DNA of 64,000 nucleotides from UBA4416 sp040389965 (GTDB lineage: Bacteria; Bacteroidota; Bacteroidia; B-17B0; Aurantibacillaceae), in contig JAZJZF010000039.1 in the NCBI GenBank assembly GCA_040389965.1, positions 1-64,000 of the forward strand, given 5' to 3'. The position numbers and the translations under genes are program-made. The notes beneath the pieces are model-generated. The model did no database searches. It was not told where the DNA came from and saw only the letters and a program-made list of their open reading frames with translations. The first letter of the stretch is position 1. Each line of letters opens with the position of its first letter. Below, piece after piece: positions 18,836 to 27,980 of this stretch.

Positions 18836-19055
18836 CCATTTCTTGCTTAAAGATCTAAATCCTATTAATGTTTTAACATTTGGTGAAATAAAACATTTAT
18901 TGAGTAAGACGATATATGTGTTTATTAAAAAAACGGTAGCCCTAGCGCATTTTTGTAAATTTATTGTAGTATCGATTCTGTAGTCTTTAATGACAATTTA
19001 AGCGATATTATGAGGGGTTTAATCCTTCGGGATTTAATTGTAAAATTTATAAAAT

Positions 19056-21272
19056 ATGAAAAACTATACACTAGTGGTTCTTGTCATATTATGTTCAGCT
19101 TTTGTAAAGTTGCGTGCACAAACGAATGTGATGAGCAGCAAAGCTTTCAATTTTACAAGCTTTAATCCCAGGCAATCACATATTACTCCCCTGCTTTTAT
19201 CCATGACTCCTGCAGAGTATCAGAACCATCCTGATTTTGGCATTCTGCCAGCGTATGCTCCCAAAGGTGATTACATAGAACTTATTCAGAAAAGAACAGA
19301 TTCTACCCGCATGTATGTGAGTGCCTCAAGCCCAAAGGATATTGCGATCCAGAAAGGATACGGCCCCATTAATTTTAAAGACTCTACCAATCAGTTCAGG
19401 GAAATTGATTTTGAGTTTCATCCTACTGCTATTGGCGGTGTTTATAAAACAAGCTTTCAGCCTAATGTGGTTACGATAGATGCTAACCTGAAGGAAATGA
19501 ATATTAATGTTAATGGCACTATTTTTACATTTTCAAAGAATCTGAGATTATGGTATGAGGATGTAAACGGGCTGCAGTCGTTGGTTTCAACGGGTGACTG
19601 GACACATTTTACGGTGGGTGCCAGTGGTTTTTATATTACCGATCTTTTTCCGAATGTTGATTTTTATGGTGTGGTAAATGAGAACCAGCTAAAAACAAAT
19701 TTCAAGATCAAATCCAATATCACTTCTATTTATCCTAACGGGCATCTCGTAATTTCCGATGAGGTTTCCTCAGAGCTAACTGCACAGTACATTCCCTCGG
19801 TGGTTCCCGATAGCCAGCATAAATTTGTGGGAGATCTGCAGGTAATCAATGCTTCAGGAGCAAATTTTATAGTGCATGAAGGTGTTTGCTTTGACAACAC
19901 ACGGGCCAATAGCCAAAATTTATTTTACCGGAAAACAACTGCCGGAATGGATATGCTGGTAGATTTAAATTGGCTGAATTCCGCTTCGCTGCAATATCCT
20001 GTAGTGGTAGATCCTACCATCAGCACCCTCGGAACGCTGGCGCAGGCTTCCTGCTCACAATCGAGGTATAATGCCTCCTGTAACTTTACCAATTCCTGCG
20101 ACTATTTATTAACCGTGGCAACGCCTGCAAATACAACCATTACAGATCTTCAATGGACTTTTACCTATTTTGCGAATGGTACCGCCTGTTATCTTCAGGA
20201 TGGAGCAATAAAAATAGCCTACGGCGCCTGTATCAGTCCTGCTGCATCCGGGTATTACTGGTTTTGTAATGCCATTGGAGGTGGGAACTGTACAGGCACA
20301 AATGTGTCTATGTGGAGCGACCTGTCGACCTGTGTGCCGGCACCTTCCTGTGCACCCTATAATATGACTTTTACGCTCAAGTTTTACAGAAGCTGCTGGG
20401 GAGCTACAGGCTGTGCAGCCGGATGTATTAATTCGGCGAGTCCGTGGACCATAACCATTTTAGGAAAGACAATGGAAACTCTTGGTAATACTGCTACCGG
20501 AAACGGTACCTCCAACTTAAGTGCTTCATGTAATTCGACACAACTTATGGACCCCACACCGGCAAATGGAGTAGGGCCTTATACGTATTTATGGAGCCCG
20601 GGCGGGCAAACCACCGGCACTAACACCATTCCTACATTTTATCTTGGAACACAAACACAAAGCTGTACGGTAACGGATGCTTGTGGTGTGGCAAGGACGG
20701 CGGTATTTAATGTTACCACAAATTGCGTATTGCCTGTAGAGCTTTTAAACTTTTATGGCAATGTCAATCAGAAACGCGTAGATCTGTTCTGGCAAACGGC
20801 TTCTGAGGCTAACTCCTCGCATTTTACGATAGAGAGAAGTTATGACGGAATTAATTTTGTACAGATAGGGACGGTGAAAGCCGCCGGAAACAGTATGGAA
20901 AAGCAATCTTACACATTTAATGATATACATGCCGATCTCGATAACATTATTTATTATCGGTTAAAACAGTACGATATAGGATCGAACAAGGAACGCTTTT
21001 CGAGTATGATCGATGTGGAAACCATCGTGGAAAAATCCATCGATGTATTTCCGAATCCCGGTGACGGCCTTTATGAAATATTGCCTGCAGGGGCTTATGC
21101 CGCTATGCCTTACGATGTGAGCGTGTATGACTATATGGGAAAAGAAATTTTAAAAAAACCGGAACTGATGGATAAAACGGCAATACATCTCGAAGATTAT
21201 CCCGCAGGAATTTACCTGATTAAAATCATTATCAACAACAAGGTGATTCATAAAAATATTGTGAAACAATAG
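19056..21272 (+). CDS. Large secreted cysteine-rich protein with T9SS sorting domain
   Basis: A 738-aa protein with signal peptide MKNYTLVVLVILCSAFVKLRAQ. Residues ~25-330 form a beta-rich N-terminal region of unknown family. Residues ~330-470 are rich in cysteine (ASCSQSRYNASCNFTNSC, SCWGATGCAAGC), suggesting disulfides outside the cell. An SprB-like unit (GPYTYLWSPGGQTTGT) follows, then the LPVELLNFYGNVNQKRVDLF pre-sorting domain, and a type A T9SS signal (DVFPNPGDGLYEI ... PAGIYLIKIIINNKVIHKN). The role is unknown; a surface binding protein is the simplest guess. Its stop lies 1 base from the converging hemH stop. Confidence 0.8.
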   Translation: MKNYTLVVLVILCSAFVKLRAQTNVMSSKAFNFTSFNPRQSHITPLLLSMTPAEYQNHPDFGILPAYAPKGDYIELIQKRTDSTRMYVSASSPKDIAIQKGYGPINFKDSTNQFREIDFEFHPTAIGGVYKTSFQPNVVTIDANLKEMNINVNGTIFTFSKNLRLWYEDVNGLQSLVSTGDWTHFTVGASGFYITDLFPNVDFYGVVNENQLKTNFKIKSNITSIYPNGHLVISDEVSSELTAQYIPSVVPDSQHKFVGDLQVINASGANFIVHEGVCFDNTRANSQNLFYRKTTAGMDMLVDLNWLNSASLQYPVVVDPTISTLGTLAQASCSQSRYNASCNFTNSCDYLLTVATPANTTITDLQWTFTYFANGTACYLQDGAIKIAYGACISPAASGYYWFCNAIGGGNCTGTNVSMWSDLSTCVPAPSCAPYNMTFTLKFYRSCWGATGCAAGCINSASPWTITILGKTMETLGNTATGNGTSNLSASCNSTQLMDPTPANGVGPYTYLWSPGGQTTGTNTIPTFYLGTQTQSCTVTDACGVARTAVFNVTTNCVLPVELLNFYGNVNQKRVDLFWQTASEANSSHFTIERSYDGINFVQIGTVKAAGNSMEKQSYTFNDIHADLDNIIYYRLKQYDIGSNKERFSSMIDVETIVEKSIDVFPNPGDGLYEILPAGAYAAMPYDVSVYDYMGKEILKKPELMDKTAIHLEDYPAGIYLIKIIINNKVIHKNIVKQ

Positions 21273-21273
21273 C

Positions 21274-22287
21274 TTATTGTAAGGCTATTTTTTTAATAGT
21301 TTCTACCCAGTCTTCGCCACTGTTGAGGCTTTCTACCAATTGAATTTTTTGGCCACCATGTTTATGGAAAATCTCCTGGTACTCGGTGCCAATTTCATAA
21401 ATGGTTTCAAGGCAATCGGCTGTAAAGGCAGGAGAAAATACCAATATGTTTTTCATTCCTTTTTTGGCAAGGTCTTCTACTACCTTATCGCTAAAGGGTT
21501 TCAGCCATTTATCATCGAGCCTACTTTGAAAGCTGAGCGTGTATTTATCTTTTGGAATATTTAATTTTTCTGCAACATCCTTAGTGGTTTGATAGCAGGC
21601 AGCTTTGTAACAGTAATAATTTGTATCTGTTAATTCATCCTCGCAATGATGGTCTTTGCAAAGGTAACCATCGTTGTATACTTTATCTACCTGTCTTTCA
21701 GGTAAACCATGGTAACTAAAAATAACATGATCGTATTTAGTAATGTCGTGCAGTTTGCCGCGATTTACAATACAATTGATGTAATCCGTATTATCATAAT
21801 ACTGGCTTATCATTTTTATTTCAGGAATCACCCACCATTTACTTACTATCTCCATAAAGCGTTGCAAGGCACTACCTGTGCTGCTTGACGCATATTGCGG
21901 GAATAAAGGAAACACGATGATTTTATGATAGCCTTCTTTTTTCATGCGCTCTAATACGCTTTCCATACTAGGGCTTTGGTAACGCATAGCCAGTTCTACT
22001 TTATAATCGGAGCCAACTGCTAACTGTAATTTTTTAGCCAGTTCGGTACTGTGTTTTAATAAAGGTGAGCCTGTGGTTTCATCCCAAATGGCTTTGTACA
22101 ACTTGGAAGAATTGCCGGCTCTGAATGGCACAATAATGCCGTTTACCAATAAGGTACGCGAAAGCCATGGAATATCAATGACACGTTCATCGTTTAAAAA
22201 TTGTGTGAGGTATTTTCTGACATCCGATTTTCCCGGGCTATCGGGAGTTCCTAAATTGAGCAGGAGTATGGCTGTTTTTTGTTTCAT
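21274..22287 (-). CDS. hemH: Ferrochelatase
   Basis: HemH inserts Fe(II) into protoporphyrin IX (or coproporphyrin III), the last or next-to-last step of heme synthesis. The 337-aa length is standard. Hallmarks are AILLLNLGTPDSP at the start, SYHGLPERQ with the metal-binding His193, and FSPAFTADCLETIYEIG with Glu294, matching the catalytic His/Glu pair. FPLFPQYASSSTGSA also fits. Cys residues around 200-235 are present but I cannot tell whether they bind a cluster. Whether it uses the protoporphyrin or coproporphyrin route is not decided by the sequence here. Confidence 0.96.
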   Translation of the reverse strand: MKQKTAILLLNLGTPDSPGKSDVRKYLTQFLNDERVIDIPWLSRTLLVNGIIVPFRAGNSSKLYKAIWDETTGSPLLKHSTELAKKLQLAVGSDYKVELAMRYQSPSMESVLERMKKEGYHKIIVFPLFPQYASSSTGSALQRFMEIVSKWWVIPEIKMISQYYDNTDYINCIVNRGKLHDITKYDHVIFSYHGLPERQVDKVYNDGYLCKDHHCEDELTDTNYYCYKAACYQTTKDVAEKLNIPKDKYTLSFQSRLDDKWLKPFSDKVVEDLAKKGMKNILVFSPAFTADCLETIYEIGTEYQEIFHKHGGQKIQLVESLNSGEDWVETIKKIALQ

Positions 22288-22491
22288 ACGTGTATGGTAT
22301 TAACCGCAAAGGACGTAAAGTTATTTTTTTTAATTAGAGTACGCAAAGAAGTAACAAACATTAATTGTGATTGTTTTCATGTATTAGCTCCGGCTCCGCG
22401 TATTTGGCTTATTTTTCTTTACGTCTAACCGTCGATAGACGGCGTTAAATATATTTCCATAATCCTCTTTTTTTTCTCACTTTTACGCTTC

Positions 22492-23679
22492 ATGAATCAA
22501 GACCCAAATCCAGAAAAAGCACCTAAGAGAATAGCCATCATGGGAAGTACCGGCAGCATTGGTACTCAGGCCCTGGATGTGATACGCGATAACCCTTCGC
22601 ATTTTGAAGCGGAGGTATTAGTAGCCCATTCAAATTCAGATCTTTTAATAAAACAGGCTATAGAATTTAAACCCAATGCCGTTGTTATTGGCGATGAGGC
22701 CAAATATCAGCAAGTGAAAGACGCTTTGTTTGCACACGATATTAAAGTTTTTGCAGGAGCAAAATCTATTGAACAGATTGTGGAAATGGATACCATTGAT
22801 ATGGTGTTGGCTTCTATTGTTGGTTATGCGGGGCTTTCATCAACCGTTAATGCGATTAAGTATAAAAAAGCCATTGCGCTTGCCAATAAAGAAACCCTGG
22901 TAGTGGCCGGAGATGTGGTTACTAAAATGGCTTATGAAAACGGTGTTAATTTATATCCTGTTGATTCGGAACATTCTGCTATTTTTCAATGCCTTGCCGG
23001 AGAGTTCCATAACGAGACGGAGAAAATTTATTTAACGGCCAGTGGCGGCCCTTTCAGAGGGAAAGACAAAGCATTTTTAGCATCCGTAAAAAAAGAACAG
23101 GCACTCAAACACCCTAACTGGGTGATGGGTGCAAAAATAACCATAGACTCTGCAAGCCTTATGAATAAAGGATTGGAAGTGATTGAAGCAAAATGGTTGT
23201 TCAATTTGAATCCCGACCAGGTACAGGTAGTTGTTCATCCCCAAAGTATTGTACATAGCATTGTTCAGTTTACAGATGGCAGTATGAAAGCGCAAATGGG
23301 CTTGCCTGATATGAAGCTGCCTATTCAATATGCTTTTACATATCCCGATAGGATTAAAAGTAATTTCCCGCGGTTCGATTTTTTAAATTACCCACAACTT
23401 AGCTTCGAAAAAGCAGATACAACAGTTTTTAGAAACCTGGGACTTGCTTTTGAAGCGATGAATAGGGGAGGTAATATGCCTTGTGTGTTGAATGCTGCCA
23501 ACGAAATAGTAGTACAGGCTTTTTTAGAAGATAAGATTGGGTTTTTGCAAATGAGCGATTTAATTGAATCCTGTTTAGGCAAAATGCCTTTTATTAAAAC
23601 ACCCTCTATTGGTGATTATATGCAGTGCGATAAGGAAACACGGATACTCGCATCTGAATTGTTGAAAAAGTACCAATAA
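22492..23679 (+). CDS. dxr: 1-deoxy-D-xylulose 5-phosphate reductoisomerase
   Basis: Dxr (IspC) turns DXP into MEP with NADPH, the committed step of the non-mevalonate isoprenoid pathway. The protein is 395 aa, normal for the family. It has the NADPH-binding GSTGSIG (18-24), the metal and substrate motif PVDSEHSAIFQC, ASGGPFRGK and HPNWVMGAKITIDSASLMNKGLE, then HPQSIVHSIVQFTDGS. The first ten residues (NQDPNPEKAP) are a short extra N-terminal tail. Next comes rseP, a neighbour pair (dxr-rseP) common in many bacteria, but here with 132 bases and a possible separate promoter between them. Confidence 0.97.
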   Translation: MNQDPNPEKAPKRIAIMGSTGSIGTQALDVIRDNPSHFEAEVLVAHSNSDLLIKQAIEFKPNAVVIGDEAKYQQVKDALFAHDIKVFAGAKSIEQIVEMDTIDMVLASIVGYAGLSSTVNAIKYKKAIALANKETLVVAGDVVTKMAYENGVNLYPVDSEHSAIFQCLAGEFHNETEKIYLTASGGPFRGKDKAFLASVKKEQALKHPNWVMGAKITIDSASLMNKGLEVIEAKWLFNLNPDQVQVVVHPQSIVHSIVQFTDGSMKAQMGLPDMKLPIQYAFTYPDRIKSNFPRFDFLNYPQLSFEKADTTVFRNLGLAFEAMNRGGNMPCVLNAANEIVVQAFLEDKIGFLQMSDLIESCLGKMPFIKTPSIGDYMQCDKETRILASELLKKYQ

Positions 23680-23754
23680 ACGGGCAATTTTGCTGTTTCC
23701 GGAGTTTTACCATACCCCTAAATTATCTAAAAAACAGTAATTTATTGAGGTTAC

Positions 23755-23785
23755 TTTGTGATACATTAGTATATTCGTACATTCA
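23755..23785 (+). promoter_or_regulatory. Possible Bacteroidota promoter of rseP
   Basis: TTTG (23755-23758), a 19-base spacer and TACATTCA (23778-23785) fit the phylum's -33 TTTG / -7 TAnnTTTG pattern, though the last two bases of the -7 box differ. Transcription would begin near 23792, about 20 bases before the rseP start. Confidence 0.3.
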
Positions 23786-23811
23786 TTTAAAAAGCAGGAT
23801 TACAACCATAT

Positions 23812-25182
23812 ATGGGAACCTTTATCAATATTGCACAATTTATTACAAGCCTTGGATTACTGATTTTATTACATGAGTTCGGTCATTTTATTACTGCCCG
23901 CATGTTTAAGATTCGTGTAGACAAATTTTATTTATTTTTCGACTTTTTATTTCCTCTTCCGGGGTTTTTAAATTTTGCCATTTTTAAAAAGAAAATTGGC
24001 GATACAGAATATGGCTTAGGCTGGTTCCCGATGGGAGGCTATGTACAAATTGCCGGCATGATAGATGAAAATCTGGATACCGAACAAATGAACAAACCCG
24101 CCGAGCCATGGGAATTCAGAGCACATCCGGCATGGCAGCGTTTAATTGTGATGTTGGGCGGTATTATTGTGAATGTATTATTAGCATTTATTATTTATGC
24201 GATGGTGCTGTTTACATGGGGCGAAGAAAAAATACCGATGAGCAGTTTAAAAGATGGGATTGAATGTTCTGATTCCTTAGGCTTAGCAGTTGGTTTCAGG
24301 AGCGGCGACAAAATTATTTCGGTAGACGGAAAACCACTTAAGTATCTGGATGATTTGAGGATCGAGATCTTATTGGGGCATAAGGTACAAATAGACAGGG
24401 ACGGTAAAATGGTAGAAGTAGTGTTACCTAAAAACTTTATCGATCAGATCGCTACTTCCGAAAAATTTGGTTTTGGAAATCCCCGTACACCGGCTATTTT
24501 TCTTGAATATGAGGAAAATTCTATCAATAAAGGTACAGGATTAAAAGAAAATGATAAAATAGTTGGTGCCAACGATTCTGTAAAAATCAACTTTCATGAT
24601 GAGTTAAAAGCTTATATGAAAAAGATTCCGGGTAAGACATTTAACTTGAATATTGAAAGAAACGGGCAAGTACTTACAGTACCTGTTAAAGTAAACGGGG
24701 AGGGGAGAATGGAAGCAAAGATTGGTGTTAAAACATTTGGCGACCTTGAAAAGATTGGGGTAATTCAATATGAAACTAAAACATTTGGTTTCTTTGAATC
24801 TTTTCCTGCGGGCGTGGCTATGACCTTTGACAAACTTGATTTTTACGTAAGACAATTCAAACTTATTTTTACGCCGAGCACAGGTGGTTATAAGCACATT
24901 GGAGGGTTTAAATCAATGGCAAAAATGTTTGGCGATAAATGGATCTGGGAAGATTTCTGGAATCGTACGGCTTTCTTATCCATTGTGTTGGCATTTATGA
25001 ATTTACTGCCGATTCCTGCACTGGATGGAGGGCACGTGGTATTTACCTTGTATGAAATGATTACACGCAGGGCACCAAGTGTAAAGGTGCTTACTTATGC
25101 TCAGTACATTGGTATGGGCTTATTGCTGATCCTGATGCTGTATGCCAACTTAAATGACTTTTTGCATTTCTTTAAGAAGTAA
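23812..25182 (+). CDS. rseP: RIP metalloprotease, site-2 protease family
   Basis: A 456-aa inner-membrane zinc protease that cuts transmembrane segments, typically of anti-sigma factors or leftover signal peptides. The active site HEFGH (residues 21-25) lies in the first transmembrane segment and the second zinc motif LDGGH (404-408) in the last part (LLPIPALDGGHVVFTLYE). Between them are PDZ-like regions with GFRSGDKIISVDGKPL and GLKENDKIVGAND. The order fits a tandem-PDZ RseP. It follows dxr. Bacteroidota often have many ECF sigma/anti-sigma pairs, its likely targets, but none is in this window. Confidence 0.93.
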   Translation: MGTFINIAQFITSLGLLILLHEFGHFITARMFKIRVDKFYLFFDFLFPLPGFLNFAIFKKKIGDTEYGLGWFPMGGYVQIAGMIDENLDTEQMNKPAEPWEFRAHPAWQRLIVMLGGIIVNVLLAFIIYAMVLFTWGEEKIPMSSLKDGIECSDSLGLAVGFRSGDKIISVDGKPLKYLDDLRIEILLGHKVQIDRDGKMVEVVLPKNFIDQIATSEKFGFGNPRTPAIFLEYEENSINKGTGLKENDKIVGANDSVKINFHDELKAYMKKIPGKTFNLNIERNGQVLTVPVKVNGEGRMEAKIGVKTFGDLEKIGVIQYETKTFGFFESFPAGVAMTFDKLDFYVRQFKLIFTPSTGGYKHIGGFKSMAKMFGDKWIWEDFWNRTAFLSIVLAFMNLLPIPALDGGHVVFTLYEMITRRAPSVKVLTYAQYIGMGLLLILMLYANLNDFLHFFKK

Positions 25183-25215
25183 CTTTTTTTAATTCCGGCA
25201 TTATAAGATCATAAG

Positions 25216-26019
25216 ATGATAGAATTACATTTTAAATATAGAATCGGATTCATCTTATGTGTTATATCTTTTGTCTTTTGTTTGCAGCTAAAGGCTCAGG
25301 ATAAAACGATCAGTAGTGGTACCGTTGCTCCATCGGGCTCGGGCGTTAAGAAGCATAAAATTATGCTGATCCCTTTCGAAAATAGAATGTATTTAAGCGA
25401 AATTGATTTTCTGATCAATAAAGAATCAAAGTTAAATGCGAAGGAAATAAAGGCCTTAATGCGCGATGGGCTCAATGAGCAGTTGTATAAAAAACTAAAG
25501 TCTAAAATGACAGTAATTGATTTGCTGGAAGACACGGTGAAAACAAAAAAAGACCTTGAAAATATTTACCAGTATTTAAGCTATCAATATCAAAAAGTTC
25601 CGAACCAGGATAATTATAAAGCACCTGTTAAAGAGAAAGAAGAAAAAAATATTGAAAAGGGTCAGCTGAATGTGGAAAGCAAGAATGAAGCCCGTTTTAT
25701 GAATGCCAAGCTTAAAAATGCAACTCTGGTTCCCTATTTATACGGAAAATATAAAACAGATATTTACCTGTTTATTAATGAACTCGATATTAAAGCATTA
25801 ACGGGCTCTGCAGCAGACATGAGCGCCAACTCTTCGCGCAAGATCATAATGCATTATACCGTTTATACTTACGATGCTAAAGAAATAAATTCGGGTATTG
25901 CAGAAGTGGATCTTCCTCCTAACGTTAATAATCCAACCAAAATCATCAATTCATATTTTTCTCAGCTGGCAGATATCGTTTCTGCAAGAATTGAAAAAGC
26001 ACTCAGTTTTGTTAAATAA
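25216..26019 (+). CDS. Secreted or periplasmic protein of unknown function
   Basis: A 267-aa protein, 33 bases after rseP and probably in its transcript. The N-terminal MIELHFKYRIGFILCVISFVF...KAQ looks like a signal peptide. The mature part begins KKHKIMLIPFENRMYLSEID, a pattern seen in envelope proteins whose first strand reads IM-IPFENRMY. A charged, Lys/Glu-rich linker lies at ~130-160 (PVKEKEEKNIEKG). The second half (YLYGKYKTDIYLFINELDI ... YTYDAKEINSG) looks like a mixed alpha/beta domain. I see no catalytic motif. A role in the envelope near RseP and the OmpA lipoprotein is only contextual. Confidence 0.7.
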   Translation: MIELHFKYRIGFILCVISFVFCLQLKAQDKTISSGTVAPSGSGVKKHKIMLIPFENRMYLSEIDFLINKESKLNAKEIKALMRDGLNEQLYKKLKSKMTVIDLLEDTVKTKKDLENIYQYLSYQYQKVPNQDNYKAPVKEKEEKNIEKGQLNVESKNEARFMNAKLKNATLVPYLYGKYKTDIYLFINELDIKALTGSAADMSANSSRKIIMHYTVYTYDAKEINSGIAEVDLPPNVNNPTKIINSYFSQLADIVSARIEKALSFVK

Positions 26020-26107
26020 TTAGCAAAAACGCCTTGTTAATAAGTCTTTCGATACGGTATTCCAACTACTGGTAATAGAATTATTTTTGTTATTTAAAAT
26101 GATTTAA

Positions 26108-27109
26108 ATGAAAATAATTTATTTATACCTATGTCTGCTTATACTTGTTATAAGTTCATGTGTGCCACAAAGAAAGCTTGAAGAAACACAAGCAAAATTA
26201 ACTGACTGCGAAACATCTATGGCTGCTGCAAAAAAAGTAAGTCAGGAATGTGAAGCTTCTTTAGCAGAGGCAAAGGAGAAAATGGCAAAAGAAGAAAAAG
26301 AACTTGCCGGTTTGCAGAGAGATACTGCTATTATGGGAAATAATTTACGGTTATTATCCAATAAATATGATAAGCTTAATTTGGTAAATGATCAGTTGCT
26401 GGATAAATACAACCGTATGTTGGCAGGTTCTGAAAAAGACAATGCAGCCTTAAGCGGAAAATTGCAAATGACGCAGGAGCAGTTATTAAAAAAAGAAGAC
26501 GAGTTGAAAGCGTTGGAGTTGCGACTGAACAAACAACAACAGGATTTAGATGCTTTATCTGCAGAATTGAAAAAAAGAGAAGCACGTGTTAATGAACTGG
26601 AAGATGTGTTAAAGAAAAAAGATCAGGCAACAGCAGATTTGAAAAAGAAATTGCAGGATGCTTTATTTAATTTTGAAAACAAAGGACTTACCATCACACA
26701 AAAAAACGGAAAAGTATACGTGAGTATGGACGAGTCGTTATTGTTTGCCAGCGGTAAAACAGATGTACAGCCTAAAGGAATAGATGCTTTAAAAAATGTA
26801 GCTAAAGTATTGGAACAAAATACCGATATCAATATTTTAGTGGAAGGCCACACAGATGATGTGCCAATGAAAGGCGCAGGAGAAATAAAAGATAACTGGG
26901 ATCTGAGCGTGATGAGAGCAACATCTGTTACAAAAATTATGTTGCAAAATGCTAAAATAGATCCTACGCGAATTACGTCGGCAGGAAGAGGAGAGTTTTT
27001 TCCATTGGACCCTGCTAAAACAGCAGAAGCGAGGAAAAAGAACAGAAGAACAGAAATTATTTTAACGCCTAAATTGGATGAGCTGTTAAAAGTGCTGGAA
27101 AATAATTAA
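26108..27109 (+). CDS. OmpA-family lipoprotein with coiled coil
   Basis: A 333-aa outer-membrane lipoprotein. The lipobox ISSC puts the lipidated cysteine at residue 18. Residues ~25-190 form a long coiled coil rich in Lys, Glu, Ala and Gln (VNELEDVLKKKDQ and similar). Residues ~195-330 are an OmpA peptidoglycan-binding domain: NILVEGHTDDVPM, NWDLSVMRATSVTKIM, ITSAGRGEFFPL and KKNRRTEIIL, with the Asp and Arg that grip diaminopimelate. It should tie the outer membrane to the cell wall across the periplasm, the coiled coil acting as a spacer. A gliding or T9SS link is possible but not shown. Confidence 0.88.
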   Translation: MKIIYLYLCLLILVISSCVPQRKLEETQAKLTDCETSMAAAKKVSQECEASLAEAKEKMAKEEKELAGLQRDTAIMGNNLRLLSNKYDKLNLVNDQLLDKYNRMLAGSEKDNAALSGKLQMTQEQLLKKEDELKALELRLNKQQQDLDALSAELKKREARVNELEDVLKKKDQATADLKKKLQDALFNFENKGLTITQKNGKVYVSMDESLLFASGKTDVQPKGIDALKNVAKVLEQNTDINILVEGHTDDVPMKGAGEIKDNWDLSVMRATSVTKIMLQNAKIDPTRITSAGRGEFFPLDPAKTAEARKKNRRTEIILTPKLDELLKVLENN

Positions 27110-27154
27110 TTTTATATAAACTAAATTTAAAATACATCATTAAAACTTAAGATT

Positions 27155-27532
27155 ATGAGCTTTGTAAAAGAATTTAAAGAATTTGTAATGCGGGGCAACG
27201 TTGTAGACCTTGCTATAGGTGTTATCATCGGTGGTGCATTTAATAAAATCGTGTCTTCATTAATTGAAGATGTTATTACACCGTTGATGCTTAAACCTTT
27301 ATTGAATGCTGCTAACGTATCTACATTACAGGAATATGTGTGGCATGGGTCTAAGATCGGCTTATTCATTAGTTCGGTTATAACCTTTATTCTGACAGCT
27401 TTTGTCTTGTTCTTAATTATAAAGGCGATGAATGCGGCCAAGAAAAAACAGGAAGAAGTTCCCGCAGCTCCACCAGAACCAACTGTGCAGGAAAAATTAT
27501 TAATGGAAATCCGCGATTCTTTAAAAAAATAA
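27155..27532 (+). CDS. mscL: Large-conductance mechanosensitive channel
   Basis: MscL opens when membrane tension rises in hypo-osmotic shock and releases solutes. The protein is 125 aa with the family N terminus (MSFVKEFKEFVMRGNVVDLA), the pore-lining first helix IGVIIGGAFNKIVSSLI, and a second helix FISSVITFILTAFVLFLII. The C-terminal amphipathic helix (EKLLMEIRDSLKK) is complete. It sits 45 bases after the OmpA lipoprotein gene and is closed by a strong terminator. Confidence 0.96.
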   Translation: MSFVKEFKEFVMRGNVVDLAIGVIIGGAFNKIVSSLIEDVITPLMLKPLLNAANVSTLQEYVWHGSKIGLFISSVITFILTAFVLFLIIKAMNAAKKKQEEVPAAPPEPTVQEKLLMEIRDSLKK

Positions 27533-27553
27533 ATTATATAAATCTTTTTAAAG

Positions 27554-27586
27554 GCCCTCTGCCAATTGGTGGAGGGCTTTTTATTT
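27554..27586 (+). terminator. Rho-independent terminator after mscL
   Basis: GCCCTC (27554-27559) pairs with GAGGGC (27572-27577), with an inner CCA/TGG pair, then TTTTTATTTT. It overlaps the region just before the DUF1294 start, which argues against the upstream TTG start for that gene. Confidence 0.82.
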
Positions 27587-27595
27587 TGCCGGCTT

Positions 27596-27874
27596 ATGTT
27601 TCATAAAATTGTTATTGTATTTATTATACTCCTAAATTGTGCTTCCTATGTAGTAATGTGGTTTGATAAATACCGCTCGAAAAAAAACGGTTGGCGTGTT
27701 AGGGAACGCAGTTTGTTTTTGATGGCTTTTTTATGGGGTGCTCCGGGTATTTATTTAGGAATGCAGGCACCATTATACCACAAAGCTGCAAAACCCGGAT
27801 TTAAATATGGTATTCCTTTACTGATCCTTGTAAATTTAGTTACCGTGTATTGGTTGCTATCCTTGAAGAAATAA
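27596..27874 (+). CDS. DUF1294 small membrane protein
   Basis: A 92-aa protein. I chose ATG at 27596; an in-frame TTG at 27566 would start inside the terminator stem. The pattern fits DUF1294: a first membrane helix (IVIVFIILLNCASYVVMWF), then DKYRSKKNGWRVRERSLFLM, ALWG-like FLWGAPGIYLGMQ, HKAAKPGFKYGIP and a last helix (LLILVNLVTVYWLL). Its function is unknown. In other genomes it is often fused to a cold-shock domain, which is absent here. Confidence 0.85.
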   Translation: MFHKIVIVFIILLNCASYVVMWFDKYRSKKNGWRVRERSLFLMAFLWGAPGIYLGMQAPLYHKAAKPGFKYGIPLLILVNLVTVYWLLSLKK

Positions 27875-27980
27875 GTTGATGGCGTCTTAAAACTAATTTT
27901 ATTGTAGTTTAAAAGCATTTTTAACAATATGAATATTGTTTTTTGATTTCACGTTAGTGAATATTTCTTTACTTTACAAT

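Noticed and set aside
22429..22442. Hairpin CCGTC-GATA-GACGG as a terminator
   Set aside because: It lies between the divergent hemH and dxr genes with no T run, so neither transcript should end there.
27566..27595. Longer start (TTG) for the DUF1294 gene
   Set aside because: It lies in the terminator stem after mscL, and the added residues precede the membrane helix without similarity to the family.
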